Assembly (NCBI GenBank): GCA_004764695.1
Contig: SMSO01000031.1
Location: 7,187,261-7,251,260 of the forward strand
Length of the DNA: 64,000 nt
From: Schizochytrium sp. TIO01
Lineage: Eukaryota > Sar > Bigyra > Thraustochytrida > Thraustochytriidae
Direction of reading: 5' to 3'
The notes beneath the pieces were generated by a model that made no database searches, had not been told where the DNA came from, and worked only from the letters and a program-made list of their open reading frames with translations. The position numbers were made by a program, and so were the translations under genes. Positions 34,728-47,396 of the stretch are shown here, in pieces (position 1 is the stretch's first letter; every line of letters starts with the position of its first letter).

Positions 34728-35985
34728 CTTGGATGTGCTGATGAAAGCAAACTGCGCTGCTTGATAAGACACTGAAACAAGGTGTAGGCTTTGACAATAA
34801 GTGCAAGTTCCCAAGTTCTTGATTGCACTCGAACTGTATTCTTAAAAGTGTTGTTGTTGTCTTCCTTCGATTCGTGACGATTTCTATCGGTAGGAAAAAT
34901 AGGCAATGCAGATGACGAGCCTGGCAGTGCGGTGCAGTGCAGTGGATCGTAGCTGCGTCTATTCTCGCACGCCAAGACTAATTCCACCAGAATTTCTCCA
35001 GGGTTGCTCAATCTAGCCTAGCCTCAACTTTGACTAACGAAAATCAACCAGCAAGCTATAGCAAACGCGATACGACAATCTGTAGATTCGGCAAACTAGT
35101 AAGTTAGTTTGCAAGCAAAAGCAGAACAGAAGTTATAGTAGTTATTCACACTCAAGCGAAGTTGTTGCTCCCAAAACTATCGTGAGCTGGCCAAAGGCAA
35201 AGTGTAGCAGCCCAAAGCAGAAAGCAGAGCAGACAAGCTCTTGGTCAGCAAAGGTCAAACTTGCAGAGAATCAACTCCAGGCTACGCCAGAGGAGCCAAG
35301 CCTTGGGAAGGGAGCTGGGAAGTAGAATAGAAGTCGGAGTTGAGTCAGAGAAGAAGAAGAGAAGGAAAGAGAATAAAAGAGAGAACAATAAGAACGAAAC
35401 AATATCAACAATATCAACAACAACAACAACAATTGACACAGAGGCCTTAGCCGCGCCAATGCCGCGGCGGCCGGGCGCGGTGGCACCTCAAAGAGCCCGT
35501 GGGCGGTGCCGGGCGGAGCCGAGTCTAATGAGGCACCTCTTTACGAGCCTGCCGTGACCGTGGCCCTCAGCGCAAGCGGAGTGCTCGGCGACGGAAGCGG
35601 GTCACTGAGTGATTGAGTGATGTTTCTGCAGCTGCTTTCCTTTCCTTTCCTTTTCCCTCTTCATTCATTCATTCCTTTGACCCATATTGTTCATATATCA
35701 TCCACAGCTCTATTCATCACTTAGATCACCTTACCGCCTGACTATCCATCCTAACTAACTATCCCTACCAGTTAGCTACCCAATATTGTTCCACATTGTT
35801 CCACGCTATTCCATCTTATCCTACGTTGTTCCATATTGTTCCACACTGTTCCCAAACATCCCATCTTATTCTGGATTATCCATCCCATCGCGTTCATACT
35901 CACTCCCTCTCTACTCGACGACTATCGCAGTGTTAGCGAGTACTAGGAGGCACAGGGCCCCCATAATTAATGTCTGCGTGTCCTT

Positions 35986-36025
35986 TCTGGACCGACGTAT
36001 TTTATTCTGGGCCGACGTATTTTAT
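35986..36025. repeat. 20-bp tandem duplication
   Basis: The unit TTCTGGACCGACGTATTTTA is repeated once with a single A to G change. Noncoding. Confidence 0.9.
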
Positions 36026-37472
36026 TCCACGATAGTGTTAGAGTAAACTACGCCATGCAAATCCTGGCGCCTGGAAGGGCCTTAGGAACGCGACATTGTC
36101 ATAGATCACAGGGAATTAGATTCCCACGCACCCCTCTGGGATGGATATTCAGAGGCAGTGAAGGGGTTGATGTGCCTTATGGCAAAAGACTCGATCAGTT
36201 AAATACATCGTTATGTGTGATCTGATCTGATTAATGAAGCAGTGGGAAAAAAGAAGTGCCATTGATTTGTGAAGCCTGTCTGGAACTGCAGTCAAGAAAG
36301 AAATATATACATCTACCCCTCAGCCTTTAAAGGAAATGGTGTTGTTTGATTTGCCATGATGAAACACAGCTCGTTCATACGCGACTCCAAACAACCTTCT
36401 TCGGCATATCTCAGACCGACTTTGTGACATCTACCGACTTACTTACGTGTTTATTTTTCGTTGTAAAATGATACCATTGTAGCCCCCAAATAGCGAGTAA
36501 TCAGAAACCGGGCACCACAATTCAAAGCATTCGCAAAGCAAACGCAGACTTTGCATTGTGCTATCGAGAGTCCGCACTGCGCTCGCTTTGGTTTCAGATT
36601 TGTAAAGACAGTACCGGGACAGCTTCAATTACTTGAATGAACTGCACTGCGCTGCGAAAAGTTTTCAACTGCCGTCGTCATGACGATCAGGAAATAGTTC
36701 CATGGAGGTTCCACACGTGTTCTTCCCACGATGTACAGGTATTACCAGGAATGAATGAATATCCTTCTTTCTTTTAGTAGGCAAAACAAAAGCGGAGAAA
36801 GGAATTATTGAGGAAAACACTCATTTTTTCGTTATTGTTGCAGTGCGGGCACAGTGAGCTTTGTTTGCCTCAACGATGTTCAATGGCAAGGACTGCAACT
36901 CCGTCCTCCAATCTCTGGAGGAGCTGAGGCCGGCAATGCAGCGAGTAGCTGGTATTTACCATCGCCTGCACTCACGAGCTTGAAGGCATGGGCAGCGTAT
37001 ATAGGGATCTAAAGCCTTGTTTGTAACCCTCATTCACGAATCGTACATTTATTTCGTTTCATTCTGCGGTTCGCTCTTATTTGCCTGTAATAAATTAATT
37101 GTCAGGATCTCGGCCGTGAAAACACCCACGTAGCGGGTCTTTTTTGGCTATTCAGAGGAGGGCGACTGGGACCGCTTATTCTTCTCACTGCAGTGCGAAC
37201 TAAACGTAACCGCGCAAGAAGTCTGAGTTTTGGCTGCCATCCAGCGATGGACAAGGATCCTGCAATTGCTGTATCTATCATATCCAATGCCATCGTTTCA
37301 TACATTAAATATTCTCATTCTTTCTTTTTTCTCCCATTTCTTTCCTTTTTCTTTTCCAACTGCTCAATGATAGTACGAATGGCTTTATTATGTGACGTCT
37401 CTGTTGTATATTGTATGATTTTTATAGAATTTAATAAAAAGTTACTATTACTACTTTATACGAATAAATTAA

Positions 37473-37505
37473 AAAATAAAATAAAATAAAATAAAATAAA
37501 TAAAA
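37473..37505. repeat. (AAAAT)n short tandem repeat
   Basis: About six to seven copies of an A/T pentanucleotide within a longer AT-rich tract. Noncoding. Confidence 0.9.
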
Positions 37506-39222
37506 TATTTCAATTAAAAAATAATCAATAGAAAATAAAAGAAAAACGACCGTTGAATATTAATCAGAATGCACCTCAAGTTCGCAACTGCTTCGATCAA
37601 CTCGAGGCCGCTTCAAGCTGCCACGCGCGTGACCGTGCCTTTGAATTGATGATCAAGACACCACGAACAGGACAGGACTTGTGCAGGTGGCACTGCCCTT
37701 GGTTCACGATTCAATGATTCATCTCAAGGGCACACCACCCGTCGGCAAGCCCATTCTTAGACTTAACCTGAAGCACACTGACTGCCTTAGTCAGAGTAGT
37801 TAGTCACCAATAATGCTGGGAGCCGCAGGATGAGATGATTCTGACAGCTTGAAGGTTGGTTACTATTCTGCTTCTTGGTGCTCAATCAATCCATCTATCC
37901 CTCTCGAGAGCTCGTGGGAGTTGTCCACTTTCCAGGAACCTGTGGCCAGGCTGCTCCAGAGTCATTCAAGGTACGTATGGTACGTATGTATGTGTGCTGC
38001 GAGGAATTCACAGGAACCCACATTCTTCAAGCTCTGATGGATGGATTGCACTGCGAGTTCCTGCCTGCCTGAACAGACAGCAAACAGCCTTGAGCTGACC
38101 AAGACCAACACCGAAATGTGAGCAGCATCTAGACCAAGACCAAGATCAAGTTGGGCATGGCCTCGAGGAAGGCTTTGCTATGCTGCTGCTTCAAGAACTC
38201 CAGATCAGATGGCGACCGACGATGTTCAGCCGCCCGAAACCGCCAAGCAGGCTCGCCGCGGAAGCTCGGGTCGATGGATGCCTGTCGCTCCAAGGCAGCA
38301 GCAATTTGTGCGTGCGTGCTCGCGAGCTGCGATTTCGTGTGGGCTTCAAGGCCAATCCATCGCGAGGGATGTGGTCATTGGCGTCAAGCGAATTGCCGAG
38401 GGAGGTGATAACCCGCCTCCGGTATCTATCTACCTGCCTGCGAAGACCTGCATCGAGATCTCCTGCATCGCCGCACGCAAACCAGCCAGGAAGCGTGCGT
38501 GGGGCGCAGACCACGCGTGCGAGCTAGCGAATTAGCGAGCGAGCTACGCCGCTCCAAACATCCCGGCGTGTGCAGACCGGAAGCCGTGGCAGAGGTTTCT
38601 CTCGAGTGCTCGGCGTCGCGACGTTTCTTCTGTTTTACATTACATTATGCTTCGCCCTGAAGAATCAATCTTTTTATCCCATTCTTCTTTCTTTCTTGTT
38701 ATCTGTAAATCTCACTTCAAAGTTGGTTTCTTCGCCCCCGGCCTCACCAAGGTGTCCTATAGAGCCCCCTTGTTGTCCCGCTCTCCTGCCTGTAAGCCAG
38801 GCCCTCTGCTCCCTTTGGGGGGCTTTGTGGGATTATATGCCAACTCCTGCTTCCTGCTTTGCTGAGTTCTTTGGTAGGATTGCAGAATTCAAGAGGCAAT
38901 TTGAGATCTATCTAGCGCGGGCCTGGGATGGAGCTTTGCTGCAGCTACACGTAAGCCGAAACTGACTGCAACAGGAGACGTCGAATAAATGAAAGCGGAA
39001 TGTGCCCAAGTATCCGGATCACCAGACAATTTTTGGCAGCACCTTGGCAGATCATGAGAGGGCTTATTTTCTTTTACAATGAATGAAATATGTACTGTAT
39101 CATTGATTGTTCTGTTTCACCTTTTTGTTTAGTTCAAAGAAAGATAAAACGCCTATCATTACTATGTGTATAACAAAGAAATAAAAATAATTATACTAAA
39201 CTCTGGAGGTAAATAAAAAGAG

Positions 39223-39294
<72 letters not shown>

Positions 39295-39295
39295 T
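39223..39295. repeat. (TTTC)n microsatellite
   Basis: About 18 copies of a polypyrimidine tetranucleotide. A second short TTTC run occurs at about 39574-39597. Noncoding. Confidence 0.95.
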
Positions 39296-40573
39296 AATAC
39301 TAATAATGAAAGAGATCGTCGAAAATAAAAAGTTTAAAAAGTTGGTCTCGATAATGGAATAAGCAGAACTCTGCGCCAGAACCGTTCGCCTTATCGCCGT
39401 CGCACTTTCGCATACATTATTCTACGACGTCGCTTGCCGCTAACCTCTGCTCATATTTGGGAGAGCACCGTCCCTGACGGGCGTCGCTCATCCCTAGTGC
39501 GTCTTCGCGAGCTAGGTCCCTTCGCCAGCTGGCCACCGGCCGACCTCATCGTGACTTTGAGGTTCTTTGACTTCTTTCTTTCTTTCTTTCTTTCTTTTGT
39601 TTCTTTTTGCTGTTGTTATCTGTTGATTGTTTTCTGTTTTCTTTGCAGTCAACAGCAACAGCAACAACGATATCAACAGGAGCAACAACAAGAACAACAA
39701 CCAACACCAGTGCTGGCAAGGAGTCAGACCCCGATCAAACGGCTCTGGACTGTGGCACTGGGAATCCTGCTCGGAAAGGACCCTTGTCGACGCAACTGGC
39801 CTTGAGTGGGTTCACAGGGCGTGCGGAATTGCAAGGGCGTCCCGCAATCATCTTGACGTGAGCGGACCTTTTGACGGGTTGACGCCGCCGACACCGTATA
39901 GAGATTAGCTCTCAATAAAGACTTTCGAAAACCTTGAGCACACGAGGAGCAGAGCTTGGAGTTGTTCACCCCGTCACGAGGTGACTTTCTGGTAAGAAGC
40001 GTCCTTTTGTCTTTACATTTTTGGGGAGGTGCTTTGTTGAATTTGACTGCCTTGACAGTACACGCCTTAGAAACTGCAATATTGCAGGCTTTCATAGCAG
40101 CACCTCAACAGCAGTATAATCTACATTCTCCACGTTTTGGTGCCAATAAGCTCTGCTGCAAGAGAAAAAGAGTCCGAGCTGGTAGCACTAGAGATTGCAA
40201 GAGCCGAGATTAGAAAACTACCACGCTTGGTTTAGCCTCTCTTTGGTTCGGCAGCGGTGTTGACTTGATTAGGAAAGGCTTGAGGGATTATTCGGGCTCG
40301 AACGTCCAATAAACGTTCGCACGACCATCCGCCATTTGGTCCAAAGCTTCTCAGGCCGTGCGCAAGAGGCTGCTCGGCAAGAACGAGGCCCGCAATAACT
40401 CCAACGACGCCAATACCGTCAGCGACACTAATACCGTCAGCGACGCCAACCCCACTTACTGCGTCAACACTACTAACGACGAGGACAATCAACAGAACAA
40501 TAGCCGCTGGGGTAAACTCAGCACAAAACTCAAAACAAAGAAGGACGATAAAGAGGAAAAGGAAGAAGAACAA

Positions 40574-43279
40574 ATGATGACCTCCATTTCTAGCGCATGC
40601 CCACCGCCACAAGCACTCTCGACAGGACATACTGCAGCTGGAAGTAAAGGATTCCCTACGAGCAATCTTTTGCATGAATACTCTGTTACGCAGCAAGGGC
40701 GCCCCCGTATCGTAAAACACGATCACATTTGGTTCAATAGTGATGACAATGGCTGGGTCTGTGCGCTTGCTGTCCTTGATGATGCTGAGCAGAGTTTGCT
40801 TCTGTTTCCCCACGAGTGTGATCCTGAGATTGTAGCCAATCTAGACGATCCAGAAGCTATGCATTCAGCCTTGCTTGTTGCAGGCCTTCACGAGGCCTCA
40901 ACAGAGATAGTAAATCCCGACGATGCACCTGCAAATGATGTACTTCGGCTTGACCTTCGCGGGATGCACTGTAGTGATTCAACACACTCAAACCGCGTAC
41001 TGATGGCTTTTGGCTCAGCTGACCAAATGCTGGGCTGGACTGCGGCCATCAAGCGAGCGTCCTTTCCCTGCGGTCCACTATGGACAAGTCGTCCCCAAAA
41101 TATTGAAGAATACGCTATGTCAAGGTTCCAATGCCCCAAGGTTGGTGCAGTGTGGAAAGCAGAGGGGACTAAGACTAGCGTTATCATTGACTCGCTTAGA
41201 CTTTGCAATACAAATTCCCTGGCCGATCTTCCGAGCTCAGAGTCCTTTCTTTTGCTATTGCGTCTCAAAATCTTTGGCTGTATTCTATCACTCGACAAAG
41301 TCATATCTAGCAGATGTGATGCTAGTGTTGCCGAGGTCGAGGTCCTTAAAACAAAAACCTTACAAGAGTTATTAAACTTTGTTACTAGCTGCGAAATGAC
41401 AGGCGTGCAAATTGATGAGATTGCTTTTCTCGATCTAATTGAAATGATTTGTATCAATGTGATGCGTCCGCTACAAGTAATGACTAGTAATGGGCACGAG
41501 AAAACGTTTAGTAGTTCTTACTCTTCTCGAGGAGGTAGTGTACACAATTCTTCAACCCGAGATGAGTCCGCTTGGACTCACTTGGCATTGTGCTACGAGC
41601 TCTTGCTCAAATTGTTGAGCTCTAATGTTTGCGACATTTCTGTGAAGAAACGCTGTGTACGTGAAGAAATGTGTCACGAGTTTGTCCAACTATTTCGTTC
41701 TTGCAATCAGATGGAACGAGACTACGTTAAAACTATTGCGCATTGTATGTACAGTAAGCTCGTAAGCTATCGCGGCACGATGCGTCAAGCCATGGCAAAT
41801 TCTCTCTTGGATTATGTGCATGTATCTCATGTCCATGAAGGAGTGGGCGAAATGCTCGAAGTTTTTGGATCTATTGCAAGCGGGTTTGCTGTGCCTGTGA
41901 AAGAGGAGCACAAGTCCATGCTTTTGCGAACTCTTCTCCCCCTATATTCCATGCAAGGGTCTGAGAATTACCATGAGCAGCTTTCTTTTGTACACTCCCA
42001 GTATGTTGCCAAGGACCAGAACCTCGTTGTTTCAGTAGTTGAGGCATTGCTTAAATACTGGCCACACAGAAATGCCGCCAAGCAAATATTATTCCTTGGC
42101 GAGATTGGAGAATTGGTCGGCTTAATGGAATTTCATCATTTCGTGCAGGTTCGCCGGTCCCTTTTGGCACAGCTTAATGCGTGCATCAGTGGACGCCATT
42201 TCCAGGTTGCCGAATATGCCATGGGTCTATTGAATAACAATGCGCTGTATGCTCACGTTTTTGACGATGTAACCACACGAAGGCACGCATATCCAGCTCT
42301 GGTGCGCTCTCTGCGAGCTGCCTCAATGAGCTGGAACGCCAGTGTTCGACAGATTGGAGCAGATATTTTACAATTTATGAGAACTTTAGACACGGAGCTT
42401 TTTGTTGAAGCAGAGATGAAGCGGAGCCGTCAGGAGCTCAGTAGCGGGATGAACCAGAGTTCAAACTATTCTAATTTTGGATCGGGAAAGACCGTCTCAT
42501 ATCTCAAGAATCAGACGATATCAAGAGATCATGACAGCGATAGCAACAGCGATGGTCATTATAGTAACAACAGAGAAAGTAAGATTGAACGGACACATCG
42601 AGGACGCCAGGGGCGGCCTCCTCAAGTACACCTTCGTCGTGTGCAAAGTAACCAAGATGATGAAGAAGAAGAAAATGCTAGACATGTGTTGAGGCCAGAC
42701 GAGGAAGAAAGCTGTCTCTTTGGATGCAGTGATGATGCAGTTATTAGAGTCTCCAATGACGATTCTCAACGTGAGCCATCTCAGCATTCACATAATTTAA
42801 CTATTGGTACGAGCAGCCCCGAGATGAGTGTCACTAGTCCTGACCCTTGCAGTGCTAGTAGCGACGATACTTTTCGAGGAGATATCGATGATGCTCTCGT
42901 CGACGATGATGACGATCAAGATGACGAAGATGTAGACTGTGGGTTTATTGGCCTTCATCGTAACACAATGTTGCTCAACAGTGACATCGACGACGAAGAT
43001 AATACACCGCGCTACGAAGAAAACCATGATCTTGGTACTGATGAGCTCCTGATCGAGGATGGGGATGACCTTGAGCGTAATGAGGCCACTTTGCATGACC
43101 TTGTAACAAAGGGTGCAGATTCGCCACTCGTCAGCTCAGGCACACCAAAGGCCGCTCTTCAAAGCTCGAGTTCTTCGAAGATCGCTCCGCATATTAACAG
43201 GTCATCAACGCCAACAATAATCCCTTTATGGAACGAAGATACAAATTATTCAAACATGTCGGAGAATCCTACAATTTAA
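40574..43279 (+). CDS. PH-like domain plus helical-repeat protein with an acidic tail; start uncertain (about 901 aa from first ATG)
   Basis: The frame is open from 40313, but its only ATG before the conserved part is at 40574; the longer reading from 40358 would start with GTG. A preceding coding exon is possible: TTCTCAG at 40348-40354 could be an acceptor, and the upstream frame reads WSKASQAVRKRLLGK and an Asn-rich stretch with repeated NTVSD. From 40574, residues about 35-165 resemble a PH domain: strands around HIWFNSDDNGWVCALAVL and a terminal helix with the conserved Trp (LGWTAAIKRA). Residues about 200-620 are Leu-rich helices like an ARM/HEAT solenoid. The last 250 residues are disordered and Asp/Glu/Ser-rich. 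I do not recognise the family; a membrane- or GTPase-linked scaffold is only a guess. The gene ends in TAA at 43279. Confidence 0.8.
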   Translation: MMTSISSACPPPQALSTGHTAAGSKGFPTSNLLHEYSVTQQGRPRIVKHDHIWFNSDDNGWVCALAVLDDAEQSLLLFPHECDPEIVANLDDPEAMHSALLVAGLHEASTEIVNPDDAPANDVLRLDLRGMHCSDSTHSNRVLMAFGSADQMLGWTAAIKRASFPCGPLWTSRPQNIEEYAMSRFQCPKVGAVWKAEGTKTSVIIDSLRLCNTNSLADLPSSESFLLLLRLKIFGCILSLDKVISSRCDASVAEVEVLKTKTLQELLNFVTSCEMTGVQIDEIAFLDLIEMICINVMRPLQVMTSNGHEKTFSSSYSSRGGSVHNSSTRDESAWTHLALCYELLLKLLSSNVCDISVKKRCVREEMCHEFVQLFRSCNQMERDYVKTIAHCMYSKLVSYRGTMRQAMANSLLDYVHVSHVHEGVGEMLEVFGSIASGFAVPVKEEHKSMLLRTLLPLYSMQGSENYHEQLSFVHSQYVAKDQNLVVSVVEALLKYWPHRNAAKQILFLGEIGELVGLMEFHHFVQVRRSLLAQLNACISGRHFQVAEYAMGLLNNNALYAHVFDDVTTRRHAYPALVRSLRAASMSWNASVRQIGADILQFMRTLDTELFVEAEMKRSRQELSSGMNQSSNYSNFGSGKTVSYLKNQTISRDHDSDSNSDGHYSNNRESKIERTHRGRQGRPPQVHLRRVQSNQDDEEEENARHVLRPDEEESCLFGCSDDAVIRVSNDDSQREPSQHSHNLTIGTSSPEMSVTSPDPCSASSDDTFRGDIDDALVDDDDDQDDEDVDCGFIGLHRNTMLLNSDIDDEDNTPRYEENHDLGTDELLIEDGDDLERNEATLHDLVTKGADSPLVSSGTPKAALQSSSSSKIAPHINRSSTPTIIPLWNEDTNYSNMSENPTI

Positions 43280-43575
43280 ACTTACCCAAGCAGTTTTCCC
43301 TCCTATCATGAGACAGTCAATTGGCCTAGACGCTAGCTGTGGTCACAGCCATGCAAGTTAAGATACATAGATAATTTATAACTCAATAATAATCAAGCAA
43401 GGCCAAAATCATAATATTTCGATTGCATCTTTGTGAAAATGTTCTACTAATCAGGTCTTTAGCATTGACTCTACTACAAAGACGAAGAACCATAACGTGT
43501 GTGTTTCAGATCTTCAGATAGTAGATAACTCCTTTCTAGAAGAGAGGGATTCTCTTTCGTTCTCATGCAGTGCTT

Positions 43576-43634
43576 ACATTTTTTCTGAATGCGCCGTGAA
43601 GAACAAATGCTTTGGGCGCATTCAGAAAAAATGT
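43576..43634. repeat. Perfect 20-bp inverted repeat with 19-nt loop
   Basis: The arm at 43576-43595 (ACATTTTTTCTGAATGCGCC) is the exact reverse complement of 43615-43634. It lies 297 bp after the stop codon of the PH-like gene, so it could be in or just past its 3' UTR. It may equally be a remnant of a small inverted-repeat element. Confidence 0.95.
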
Positions 43635-43801
43635 TTTGGAGTTCAAGTATCCAAAAGGACGTCGCCGCCTACTCCAGCGACTGTAAAGTCTTTCGCATGC
43701 GGGATTTGATGCCACCGAACTTCGGGTATTGCAAAGAGCCTCACATAGACGTCTGATTGTTTATTATTTTACTCTTTCCTCAACGGATGGTCAGTGTCAA
43801 A

Positions 43802-43825
43802 GGGGGGGAGGGGGGGGGGGGGGGG
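43802..43825 (+). repeat. Poly-G tract (G7-A-G16)
   Basis: A run of 24 bases with a single A at 43809. On the plus strand it can form a G-quadruplex. Runs like this are also prone to sequencing and assembly error, so its exact length is uncertain. Confidence 0.9.
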
Positions 43826-46420
43826 AGTGGATCGGGCAAAGGAGACCGAATTGTTTCTACTAACTTTGTAGTGCCCAACTGTAATACGATGGTGAACGTT
43901 TTGCGATCCACTACTCCTTGCGTCCGGCCAGGCACCATCATAATCCATGTCATCCAAGGGAAGGAAGTCTTAGGCTGCATCTGATTGGATGCCCGATGTG
44001 AGATCTACTGAGCGAGCGCCCTGTGCATTAATTCTCGAGAGATCGCAGACGCGGCTAGCTTGCAAGGACAAACTCGTTTCACGATATGTTGTTATTCTTC
44101 CACGCACCTGTGATCGATACACCGCTACACAGCCTCAGCTTTCCACAGACGGTAATGCCCTTTCACCGCATAGAGAAAGCGCACCGTCCTTTTGAGTGGA
44201 GTGCATCCATCTCCTGCGAAGATGGGACATCATGTCGAAAGTTAAAGGGGCTCAGTGGCACCACAAGAAAATGTACCTATTCTTGGCAAAACGCCATATC
44301 CGCTGGAAGGCTCCGCTTTGCTTACAGGGAAGCCGCCGCCACCGCGCTTCTGGCTGGCGACCCGTTCGACTCGGGCAGCGAGCCAGCAGCGCAGTTTTAG
44401 ATCGATCGCCGACTTGTGTTCAACATGAACCTGCAATCGGGCCGGGCACTGCTTTGCTTTGCTTTGCTTTTGCGCAGATTGGTAATGGACTTACGCTGCG
44501 TTTGTCTTCTTTCTTACTTCAATCGATCCATCCACTCATCGTGCGCACATAGAGATGTTGTTTTAGCTTCAAGCGTGTACAAGGCTCATCAGAAGCTGAC
44601 TGTGTGGACATCGCGGGTTCTAGCTTTTCAATTTGGGTTGTAGAAAGCTAAAAGTGCCTTGGAATCCGAGTGAGCGGCGGCGTCTTTCGAGGACTCACTC
44701 ACTCACTCACTCACTAACTGTCTGTAATGTTGTTTGTTTGCTCTGGTGTGCTTATCTTTCGCACTTACCTTCTCCGCGTCACAATCTGAAGGGCCATGGC
44801 ACGAGCCCCTCCAGGGAGTCGCTCTGGTTAAAGCCCTGGTCCGCGCCCTCTTGAACTTCAGACAGAACAGTCCTCACTGATGTAGTCTTCATTGACTTAC
44901 TTTTCCAGGGGTGCACACCTCGAGGGGGTTGTGTGCGTGTGTGCGAAATTACGCGATGACTTCACTTGACTTATTTATCTATGGCTGTGGGCTCTGATCG
45001 AGACCACTTGCTGGGCTCAGGACGAGGGGGGCGCAGGGATGCGAGATGCGTTTGATGGTTTTTAAAGAGAAGCATGGAGTAGATCAGTGGCGTTTCTTAG
45101 CCCAGAAGCTTGGGCGATCCTTACTGCCCACCCCGTCGAAAGAAACGTCGTTTGATTGATTCAATGAGTGGTGCATGAGGAATTTCGCTTAAAGTGGAGA
45201 ATGAGCGACTTGCCGATGCTTGAAAGGATTCATTTATCAACGTGAGATCTTCTCCATCAAAGAAGATCTTCATGAATACTGGTCAGTTTGGCATTTTCAG
45301 TGCTGCGACATACTCTTATTTATAAAGTGGATGATTAGACAGGAGAGAGTCCGACTGCCTTTGCAGTCGTCGTTTACAATGAATGTTGCAGTGGCAGCCC
45401 ATTCTCCATCGCAGCTGTCATGCGATGATGTCATGTCGTGGCTAACTCTGGTGATTCACAGGCCTTCGGTGTGCTGGTGCGAGGATCAAGAGATTGACTG
45501 CCTTTCAAGAAAAAGAAACAACAAGTACTCTGTAGGCTTCTTTGATCAGAGTTTAGCTCAAACGTCTCAAAACCAGCACGCAACCATTTCTTTTCGCAGC
45601 TTGCTTCTGTCTTAAAACCATTCGAACGCCGCTCTGGTTTGGCGATTAATGAATAACTCGAGGTACCACGTTAGTGAGAGGCGAAGGAGCTCACAACAGC
45701 GGAATATCAGTTTGTTCCTCGTCGTGCTGCTAAGCCTTGATGAGGTAGGCCTAGCTTCTGAATGATCTTTTGGAGGCGCGTGGCAGGACAGATTTTGCAA
45801 GCCTGGAGAAGGACATACACTGCGTTCATTAATACACAATCAACACAAAGTGAGTTTGCACTGACAGAATTGATTACTAAATTGCAAACGTGTGTATGCA
45901 AAGGAAAAAATCCATGAACTTCATTAAGCTAACTTCGTTTTGAGCAGCAGCACTTCTCACCTCTCAACTGCCTTAGGCGCCTCCCATTTCAGGGGAGTCT
46001 GAAATATCTCCCGAATGTTTTATTACTATCATTAAAAATAATCAAATAATCAAATTAAATCATCTCATCTCGCGACCGCATTTTACATTTTACAGCGATG
46101 CCCAACTTTCTCAAGCCCGCCAGTATTGGCTCCGCAATGATCACGTCTTGGTGATAATAAGTTGATCTTTTCGCATAATCTTTGATCTGCCATTGGAAAC
46201 TACTTCTTCGCGGTCGCTGCGAGGATAAGTCTTCGCCTTCGTCTTCGTCTTCGCGGCTCAGCGAATGGTCGATGATTCGCTCCGTCAAATTCCCAGCTTC
46301 CAAGTCGTGGATATATATCGTACGCGCAATGAAGAATGGTGGTGATGCTTTCGATGAATACAATGCAATGTGCACTTAGTTATTCAATCGCGAGCTGCTC
46401 TCCGGGAAACCCGTAGTAAT

Positions 46421-46466
46421 ACGTAGGTATCTATGTATGTATCTGTGTATGTATGTATGTATGTAA
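46421..46466. repeat. (TATG)n short tandem repeat
   Basis: An imperfect tetranucleotide array with a few variant units, in noncoding DNA. Confidence 0.85.
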
Positions 46467-47218
46467 GTCGGCTGAATTGGATTCCTTTCTTCACGGTTGT
46501 TGACGATGGTGGTGGAGAGGAGAAATCCAGCCATCATTGCTATCGACCTTCTTTCCGCCCCTTCTCAGCGGTGCCACTGAGTAAAGAAAGGTCGACCAGC
46601 CAGCTGACCAGGCGACATGAGCTTTCTTGAGGTGAATGAACTGCAGACTTCTTAGTCGCGACGGCAGCGATAATAGGGTGATAATCTATCTACCAATGGC
46701 TTTACAGGAACACAATTCTTCTTGATTATTATATTTCTCGTACATACCCTCACGTAATCTCGTGTAAAAAGTGGGTGGCTTCATGCAAACATACATTCCC
46801 TCTGCACCTTCACATCGCTTGTAAAAGGAATTGATTTGTTAGGTGGCTACAACTCCTTCAGATCAGCAACTTTCAAGAAAACGCAAAGTTCTTCGTCGTG
46901 TTCACAGAATAATAAACAACTTTGTCCATTTCATTCGCCAACAAACCTTCTGCTACTTAGTGCTTAAGGTAGTATTAGGTACGCGGGCAGTCGCAAGCGA
47001 GCGCAAACGGCATTGTGACCATTGATCGATCGATTGATTGATCGATTGATTGATCGCACTCCTGTCCTCTCATAATGCTTCGACTTGAATTTTTGTTCTT
47101 GCGACACACCAAACTCCAAGATCGATCGGCCTTTCTCTATTGGTCAACTGCTGCCAACAATCGAACTTCCTTGGGAAATAAACGCAGCTCGACCAGGCCT
47201 ATCTTCGAATTCGTACCC

Positions 47219-47396
47219 ACTTCATTCATTCATTCATTCATTCATTCATTTGATCGTAAATTTACTCATTCATTTAATTGTAAATTCATTCATTCTTTTG
47301 ATTGCAAATTTACTCATTCATTTAATTGTAAATTCATTCATTCATTTGGTTGTAAACTCATTCATTCATTCATTCATTCATTCATTCATTCATTCA
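47219..47396. repeat. 24-bp minisatellite embedded in (ATTC)n
   Basis: Five 24-bp units (47252-47371), each beginning with a [GA][AG]TYG[TC]AAA-like core and ending in ATTCATT-type sequence, lie between two plain ATTC arrays. Alternate units resemble each other best, giving a 48-bp higher-order period. The unit probably arose by mutation within, and later expansion of, the ATTC array. Confidence 0.9.

Larger units (their letters stand above)
34728..40357. other. Gene-poor region between the RBBP6-like and PH-like genes
   Basis: About 5.6 kb. The first part (34728-35100) is the RBBP6 5' UTR and promoter. The remainder shows microsatellites, a degenerate ATTGTTCCAC-type repeat at 35780-35870, a 20-bp tandem duplication at 35986-36025, and AT-rich tracts at 37440-37560. 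Open frames are short and lack family resemblance. A small spliced gene cannot be excluded, but none is supported. Confidence 0.5.
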
